Positions 11,839 to 15,893 of a stretch of DNA of 15,893 nt are shown one piece after another. The stretch is from an uncultured Candidatus Saccharibacteria bacterium (GTDB taxonomy: Bacteria > Patescibacteriota > Saccharimonadia > Saccharimonadales > Saccharimonadaceae), in NCBI GenBank assembly GCA_948571325.1, contig CAOZKB010000018.1:1-15893 (forward strand), given 5' to 3'. Position numbers and translations under genes: made by a program. Numbering within the stretch: position 1 is the first letter of the stretch; the number at the start of each line of letters is the position of its first letter. The notes beneath the pieces were generated by a model, which made no database searches, was not told the DNA's origin, and saw only the letters and a list, made by a program, of their open reading frames with translations.

Positions 11839-13314
11839 AGTTGTACAATCGTTAAAATTTGATAACATAGCAAAAGGCTCTAACAGATTGAATTGGAGTC
11901 TTTTTTGTTGGATTTTTAAGTTCGAAACTAAAAGTCGGAGAATTTGATTTTTGACGGCAGGTTTAGAACTTTTGAATAGTTCGCTAGCGCGCGAAGCGAG
12001 ATCTAACAGATGAGAAGTAGTGATTTCGGCTGCTCCAGTGTCCTGTTCTAGTTGAACTAACTCATCATCAATTTCGCATAGGCGTTTAGCGTCTTTCGTG
12101 ACTAATTCGTCGTATTGGGTCGCAGTAATACGCCCATCAAGTTTATCTTCATACATTATGCTTTTGCGCGCGTTTAGCTTTTGGTATTCTGCTCGGAGTG
12201 CGATCTTTTGAGCTTCGCGAAGTTCTTTAGCCCTGATCGCGTCCTTATTCAGCTCGTCGCAAATGGCGCGAGCAAGGTTCTCATCGATCGTAAAACCGTC
12301 CAGAATCGGCTCTATTTGGCTCAGAATGCCGGTTTCCGTGGCGTTATTAGGACATTTGCCTTTGGCGTTAGAACAGCGTAAATAAACGCGTCCTTTGTGT
12401 GTATATGAACTCATACTGCAACCGCAAATAGCACATTTGAGAATACCCTTAAAAGTGAATTCATATTGAGTTTTCTTTTGGATCTTTTGCGTGCAGTTAT
12501 TTTCGCTGATTCGCTGGATCTCATCGTAAATACTTTTAGTGATATAGGTCTGATATTTGTGGGGATAATCTTTGTCTCGATAAGTCATCACGCCATAATA
12601 AAACTTATTTTTGAACAGATTGCAGATAGTAGAATGGGCGACCGGTTTTGGATTTTTAGTATTACTAGTTAGCCCGAGCCGACGCATTTCGTTAGTAATA
12701 TTTCTGGTAGATACACCAGCGCGACGCATTTCAAAAGCGCGATTGATTAGCGGTTTGCGCATCGTATCGATAATAATCTCGTTTTTGCCGTTAATCTCGG
12801 CGTTACGATAGCCAATCGGAGCGAAGCCTGGAAATTCGCCATCGTGCAGTTTCTGCTCGATACGTCGCTTTACGTTATCAGATATCGCAGCGGAATAATA
12901 TTCACCGAACACCATCCCCATCCCAAGGCGGGTTTTATCGCAGGCGGGTGAGTTCTTATGAAAGATTAGACCGTCAGATGGAAAGTGCAGTTCCAAATTA
13001 CCTTCGCGGACTTTATCTTTGAGAATACGCACTACTTCAGAAGATGAATCTCTAGTGAAGCGGTCGATCTTGTCAAAGACGGCAATACGCTTTCCGCGAT
13101 AGTGCGCAATTTTATCGACGATTTCTTGAAACTTCTTACGATCATCTTTATAAGCAGTTTCGTCAAAGCTGAATAACTCGCTATCTAAATTAAGCTTTTG
13201 AGCATAATCATTCAAGCGGATAATTTGCGCCGGTAGAGCCTCTCTTTGGCTGGGATCAGAAACCCGTGCAATGAGAAAGGCTTTTGTGCCAGTATAATCT
13301 TTATCAAAAGTCAT
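11809..13314 (-). CDS. Large serine recombinase 2 (site-specific integrase)
   Basis: This is a 501-residue serine integrase clearly different from the one at tRNA-Ala. The resolvase domain (about 10-150) has catalytic S19 in ARVSDPSQ and DRFTR at 84-88. The recombinase domain (about 160-275) contains FPGFAPIGYRNAE. The zinc ribbon has CxxC at 294/297 with C314 and C321, followed by a coiled-coil segment (about 355-425). The start is firm: AAGGAGG lies five bases before the ATG. A minus-strand TATAAT (13346-13351) gives it its own promoter, although read-through from the rep gene is likely. The C-terminus, TTWLPGLDSNQ and stop, is antisense of tRNA-Asn, so its last ten codons come from the attachment site. 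It should integrate and, with a partner, excise the element. Confidence 0.95.
   Translation of the reverse strand: MTFDKDYTGTKAFLIARVSDPSQREALPAQIIRLNDYAQKLNLDSELFSFDETAYKDDRKKFQEIVDKIAHYRGKRIAVFDKIDRFTRDSSSEVVRILKDKVREGNLELHFPSDGLIFHKNSPACDKTRLGMGMVFGEYYSAAISDNVKRRIEQKLHDGEFPGFAPIGYRNAEINGKNEIIIDTMRKPLINRAFEMRRAGVSTRNITNEMRRLGLTSNTKNPKPVAHSTICNLFKNKFYYGVMTYRDKDYPHKYQTYITKSIYDEIQRISENNCTQKIQKKTQYEFTFKGILKCAICGCSMSSYTHKGRVYLRCSNAKGKCPNNATETGILSQIEPILDGFTIDENLARAICDELNKDAIRAKELREAQKIALRAEYQKLNARKSIMYEDKLDGRITATQYDELVTKDAKRLCEIDDELVQLEQDTGAAEITTSHLLDLASRASELFKSSKPAVKNQILRLLVSNLKIQQKRLQFNLLEPFAMLSNFNDCTTWLPGLDSNQ
11874..11906 (+). terminator. tRNA-Asn terminator embedded in the recombinase 3' coding region
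   Basis: AAGGCTC (11874-11880) pairs with GAGTCTT (11896-11902) with one G-T wobble, then a six-T run (11901-11906). It lies 35 bases after the tRNA CCA, on the plus strand, inside DNA that codes for the recombinase on the minus strand. It is the counterpart of the hairpin at 875-926. Confidence 0.6.
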
Positions 13315-13345
13315 AACACCTCCTTTTTACTTACCATTTGATACT

Positions 13346-13351
13346 ATTATA
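13346..13351 (-). promoter_or_regulatory. -10 of the second recombinase
   Basis: TATAAT on the minus strand in the 45-base gap between the rep stop and the recombinase start. Start expected near 13339, with a leader of about 25 bases carrying AAGGAGG. The -35 is weak. Confidence 0.5.
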
Positions 13352-13359
13352 TAACATAT

Positions 13360-14466
13360 CTAGAGAAGATCTTGATAATCTTTGAGCTTAGTCGGTTGCA
13401 TTCTTTGGATCGCTTCTTGAATTTGCAGTAGATGGCGTAAATTATGTGGTATTTCAGGCGTAAGTACAAGCTTATTACTTCTAGCCCAGGAGCCGTTAGC
13501 AAAGCGATGGTCAAAAACTTCTTTGGCAAAGCGTGCATCAAAATTTGGGCTATTACTCAAGGCATACATACCAAGCGTCGCAAGTACTCTTTGGGGTGTA
13601 GCGTCTTTGTTGCGTAGTAATCCCAAGAATACTTGTTCTATAGTCCTATCATCAAGCGGAGCTTTAGGAATAGCTGACAAAATTTGATTCCACCAATATA
13701 ACAAAATCTTTTGCGAGATTTCCGATGAGAACATTTGTCGAAAGGTGAGATTATCGGTTTCTATCCCAGTTCTAGCGAGATTAGCGCGAATTTCTTTAAC
13801 ACCGTTTAAGCGGATTTCAAAACGCAAAACCGCCAAGTTCCGCTTGCTTTGTAGCCAATCTAATAAGCTAAGTTGGCAACGATTATCCTTTTCTTCAGAA
13901 CGTTTTTCGCTCGTTTTGGATTGTTTGAGATCGGCAATCTTGTCGTAAAACGCGATATCGCGCTGATTAGTATGTAGATGGCAAATTTGCCCGCCGTTGC
14001 GAAACTCGCTAGTAGAAATATCCATTGCGCGTTTGATATTGGCGAGGTTAAGCAAACGTAAAATTTGCGAAACGGTCGTGCCATCTTCGAAGATAATGTT
14101 TTTGGAGTAGTCAATTTTGACGACCTTATAGCCTGCGACTGTTGCTGGAAAGCGAAATAATATACCCATTTCGTGCAGTGCTCGGCATAGTGTATCTAGA
14201 ATAGCGTCGAAATCCGTGTCAGTAACTTCATCAAAATTATTACCGTAAAGCAGTTTCGGTATAGAAAACTCAACTAAAATTTGTTGTTGGTTACCGTTAG
14301 GTGTAGGGCGTTTAAGATAGGTTATTCGCGGATAGTATTTGCCGGAAGCTTTCATCTCTTTGGTTGGGTTGATGAAGCCTTTAATGACGCCGTTTTTAGA
14401 AGTTATGAAGTTGAAGCTCTGGGGCGGCTTTTTAACGTCGAACGCTAGCCGAATCGTATCTATCAT
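13360..14466 (-). CDS. Replication initiation protein, phage/plasmid gene II/X-like
   Basis: The 368-residue product shows the pattern of the gene II/X (filamentous-phage and plasmid) rolling-circle replication family: ILVEFSIPKLLYGNN (63-77), VVKIDYSKN (115-123), a possible HUH pair in CHLHTNQ (162-168), AFYDKIADLK (172-181) and LAVLRFEIRL (211-220), then a helical C-terminus. Such proteins nick the double-strand origin and prime rolling-circle replication. The ATG at 14466 is chosen because MIDTIRLAF begins the conserved domain and AAGG lies 8 bases before it; a start 13 codons earlier would extend further into the preceding gene. It overlaps the SpoVG gene by 35 bases, so translation is probably coupled. 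Family assignment is by motif layout only. Confidence 0.72.
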   Translation of the reverse strand: MIDTIRLAFDVKKPPQSFNFITSKNGVIKGFINPTKEMKASGKYYPRITYLKRPTPNGNQQQILVEFSIPKLLYGNNFDEVTDTDFDAILDTLCRALHEMGILFRFPATVAGYKVVKIDYSKNIIFEDGTTVSQILRLLNLANIKRAMDISTSEFRNGGQICHLHTNQRDIAFYDKIADLKQSKTSEKRSEEKDNRCQLSLLDWLQSKRNLAVLRFEIRLNGVKEIRANLARTGIETDNLTFRQMFSSEISQKILLYWWNQILSAIPKAPLDDRTIEQVFLGLLRNKDATPQRVLATLGMYALSNSPNFDARFAKEVFDHRFANGSWARSNKLVLTPEIPHNLRHLLQIQEAIQRMQPTKLKDYQDLL

Positions 14467-14734
14467 TTTCACAACCTTGTTCAAACACATTTTTACATTC
14501 CGCAAAGATCGCGTCTTCGATCGCCTTGCTAGTTGCGGAATCTATTGGGTGGAATATTGTCCGTTCAAGAGTCGCGCTCTTTTTGGATGGATATAGTAAG
14601 CGATAACCGCCACTTAGTTTACGATAAATCGCAATCGAATTTAGCGCGATCTGATCGTCGAGGATCAGGCTGGCGAAGCCAATTAGTCCTTTGCTGGATG
14701 TAGCTGGCTTGATAATTACATCTTTAATTTTCAT
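14432..14734 (-). CDS. SpoVG-family DNA/RNA-binding protein
   Basis: The first 85 residues match SpoVG: MKIKDVIIKP, a central strand GFASLILDDQIALNSI, the hallmark YRLLYPSKK (44-52), then FHPIDSATSKAIEDAIFAE (61-79). SpoVG proteins are small dimeric nucleic-acid-binding regulators, and copies on mobile elements occur beside replication genes. The start ATG at 14734 overlaps the stop of the 40-aa gene (stop TAA at 14724-14726), and its own 3' end overlaps the rep start by 35 bases, so these three genes form a tightly coupled unit. The ribosome binding site is AAGG inside the upstream gene, 4 bases before the ATG. The tail after residue 85 (QGCENDRYDSASVRR) is not part of the family core. A role in controlling Rep is inferred from position. 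Confidence 0.82.
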   Translation of the reverse strand: MKIKDVIIKPATSSKGLIGFASLILDDQIALNSIAIYRKLSGGYRLLYPSKKSATLERTIFHPIDSATSKAIEDAIFAECKNVFEQGCENDRYDSASVRR

Positions 14735-14846
14735 AACCTTGTTTCAGCTCCTTGTCGGTTTCCCATAAAAGCGCGAAAAACTTTACCAGCTTTTGGATAT
14801 CATCCGGCGAGTAGTTTTCAGTCGCTTTTAGGGGTTTAGTATTCAT
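14724..14846 (-). CDS. Small protein at the head of the spoVG-rep operon (40 aa)
   Basis: ATG at 14846 to TAA at 14724-14726 gives 40 residues, starting MNTKPLKATENYSPDDIQKL and continuing VKFFALLWETDKELKQGYEN. It looks like a single amphipathic helix after a short basic lead, with no known family. It overlaps the SpoVG start by 11 bases, which suggests real coupled translation. The upstream DNA is GATAAT, six bases, then ATG, so the transcript may begin at the start codon. Candidate roles include a small DNA-binding or copy-control peptide, by position only. Confidence 0.65.
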   Translation of the reverse strand: MNTKPLKATENYSPDDIQKLVKFFALLWETDKELKQGYEN

Positions 14847-14852
14847 ACTTCC

Positions 14853-14858
14853 ATTATC
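14853..14858 (-). promoter_or_regulatory. -10 of the 40-aa/spoVG/rep operon
   Basis: GATAAT on the minus strand, six bases before the ATG at 14846, predicting a leaderless transcript. No -35 or TGn extension, so weaker evidence than at 5408. Confidence 0.4.
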
Positions 14859-14910
14859 GGAAGATATAAAAAATAGGCTGGGTTATTGAAAGATATTTAA
14901 GATTTCTGAA

Positions 14911-15756
14911 CTATTTTGAAGGCTTTTGAAGTTTGGCGTCGATAACGTCTTGGTTGAGCTTGCGCTTAACGAGATCGTCAGCGGTAATAATTGGGTTGAT
15001 CATAAAACTGCCTTTACCGGTTCGGAATAGCAATCTACGCAACTCTTGCGGAATCTTAATATTGCCAATAGCAGATGCGAGATCGCCTTGAACTTCGACG
15101 CTTTGACGAGGATGCTCTAACGCGCTTATGATGGCTTGTTCGAGCTTACTATCGAGGTTGCAATGGTATATTTCGGTATCATTAAGGTAAAGGTTGCCGG
15201 ACATAGCGTCATAAGTAAGGCGGTAAACCGCTTCTGGCTCTTGTCGTATAGGTGAGTTGAGATTATTTGTTTGGATAACTGCCCTAGAGGTAAGATCTTC
15301 GTAATCGCTGATAATACTATAGAGCGTATCTACCCTGTCTTCTAAATCGCAAAAACATTCGACCACTTCCTCTACATCTTCCGTCAGGCTAATAAACGGA
15401 TAATTAAAAGTGGGTAGATTAGTTCCGCTACCTGGCTCCTCAAATTGCATCCGAAAGCTAATATGTGGTAATTGATCCAGGATTTGAAATACTTTCTTAT
15501 TCCAATTTTCTTTGAACTCTTGTAGATGAGTATAGGCATCCCTAAGGGCTTTATCTGTATCGAGCGTGCGAATATTGGTGCGTAAATAAGATGCTGGCAG
15601 CGAAATAGCGCCGGATGAGAACGTGCGAATCTGCGCTGGTGGTTCTAGTCCGCTTTCGTCCTCTACTAAATAATCGATGGTCTTTTTATAAGTATTGCAA
15701 AAAGTTTGCCCTTCTTTATAGAGGTTATACAGAGAACGAGAGTAATCATTATTCAC
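14911..15756 (-). CDS. Hypothetical element protein (281 aa)
   Basis: I do not recognise this protein. The N-terminal two thirds is helical and acidic, including a run VEEVVECFCDLEDRVDTLYS (about residues 128-147). From about residue 185 a different module begins: VYRLTYDAMSGNLYLNDTEI, a helix LDSKLEQAIISALEHP, and IKIPQELRRLLFRTGKGSF. Strands followed by helices with this spacing could be a winged-helix DNA-binding fold, but that is a guess. The GTG at 15756 is supported by GGAG eight bases upstream. It is divergent from the helix-turn-helix gene at 15813, with both promoters packed in the 56-base gap, which suggests joint control. It may be a regulator of the element. Confidence 0.75.
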   Translation of the reverse strand: MNNDYSRSLYNLYKEGQTFCNTYKKTIDYLVEDESGLEPPAQIRTFSSGAISLPASYLRTNIRTLDTDKALRDAYTHLQEFKENWNKKVFQILDQLPHISFRMQFEEPGSGTNLPTFNYPFISLTEDVEEVVECFCDLEDRVDTLYSIISDYEDLTSRAVIQTNNLNSPIRQEPEAVYRLTYDAMSGNLYLNDTEIYHCNLDSKLEQAIISALEHPRQSVEVQGDLASAIGNIKIPQELRRLLFRTGKGSFMINPIITADDLVKRKLNQDVIDAKLQKPSK

Positions 15757-15794
15757 AATTTTAGCTCCACTTTCTTATACTCTAAATCTTATAT

Positions 15795-15806
15795 CTATTA
15801 TATAAT
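15795..15806. promoter_or_regulatory. Divergent promoter region
   Basis: The AT-rich core reads TATAAT on the plus strand (15801-15806), six bases before the ATG at 15813, and TATAATAG on the minus strand toward the 281-aa gene. The two -10 elements overlap, so only one polymerase could use the site at a time. Confidence 0.55.
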
Positions 15807-15812
15807 AATGTT

Positions 15813-15893
15813 ATGAAATGTGAGCAAGATGAGGTAGAAAAGTATTTGACTTTGACGGAAGTAAGCGAACTTCTAAATGTACATCCGAATACT
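15813..15893 (+). CDS. Xis/MerR-like helix-turn-helix protein, 3' end outside window
   Basis: Only 27 residues are visible: a short charged lead, MKCEQDEVEK, then YLTLTEVSELLNVHPNT. The pattern T-x-x-E-x-x-x-L-L-x-V-x-x-x-T is the first helix-turn-helix of excisionase-family and MerR-like proteins. In an integrative element such a protein usually steers the recombinase toward excision or represses the divergent operon. There is no ribosome binding site; TATAAT lies six bases before the ATG, so the transcript is probably leaderless. The cut at the window edge hides whether a C-terminal effector domain is present. Confidence 0.7.
   Translation, partial: MKCEQDEVEKYLTLTEVSELLNVHPNT

Larger units (their letters stand above)
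11809..15893. mobile_element. Integrative element 2 at tRNA-Asn, runs off the window
   Basis: The left border is the recombinase that terminates inside tRNA-Asn. Next come a gene II/X-like Rep, SpoVG, a 40-aa protein and a 281-aa protein, all on the minus strand, and then a divergent helix-turn-helix gene. This is a compact set with control, replication and integration functions, as in integrated filamentous phages or rolling-circle plasmids. Nothing seen identifies coat, assembly ATPase or mobilisation functions, which would lie beyond 15893 if present. Confidence 0.75.

Noticed and set aside
1..15893. Recoded UGA (glycine) as in some CPR bacteria
   Set aside because: UGA acts as a stop for several genes, and the long genes contain no internal UGA.

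Overview
The window most resembles a patescibacterial (Candidate Phyla Radiation) genome, probably Saccharibacteria. The clues are a moderate-GC sequence with short intergenic gaps, a four-domain ribosomal protein S1, a tiny KGG-repeat protein, a fragment of a FISUMP-like surface protein, tRNAs with genome-encoded CCA, and several genes that look leaderless. UGA is used as a stop (for example at 308-310 and 5276-5278), so the UGA-glycine code of Gracilibacteria/Absconditabacteria does not apply. The lineage is an inference and is not proven by any marker gene here.

Layout. 1-310: 3' part of an unknown gene, then a terminator. 530-857: a promoter and two tRNAs, Ile(GAU) and Ala(UGC). 847-about 4189: a small integrative element on the minus strand, made of a large serine recombinase whose last codons lie inside tRNA-Ala, a 50-aa basic protein, two membrane proteins, and a striking structured leader or small RNA at 3975-4117. 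4150-4518: a helix-turn-helix protein. 4525-6323: mostly non-coding, with GC-rich palindromes, a folded RNA candidate ending in a 16-bp terminator, a 41-aa acidic leaderless gene, and a remnant of a surface-protein gene. 6324-11543: housekeeping-like genes: KGG protein, an HExxH metallopeptidase with a zinc ribbon, ribosomal protein S1, a DUF2726 membrane protein, an unknown 232-aa protein, and a Nudix hydrolase. 11692-11838: tRNA-Asn(GUU). 11809-15893: a second integrative element running off the window, with a serine recombinase ending inside tRNA-Asn, a replication protein resembling the filamentous-phage/plasmid gene II/X family, a SpoVG-family protein, a 40-aa protein, an unknown 281-aa protein, and a divergent Xis/MerR-like helix-turn-helix gene.

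How it works together. Two different large serine recombinases sit in the same geometry. Each converges on a tRNA, takes its stop codon from the antisense strand of that tRNA, and carries within its own 3' coding region, on the other strand, a hairpin plus T-run placed to terminate the tRNA transcript. The elements therefore appear to replace the terminator they displaced when they integrated. The second element couples this integration module to a rolling-circle-type Rep and SpoVG, so it is probably a filamentous-phage-like or plasmid-like integrative element. No coat, Zot-type ATPase or relaxase gene is visible within the window.
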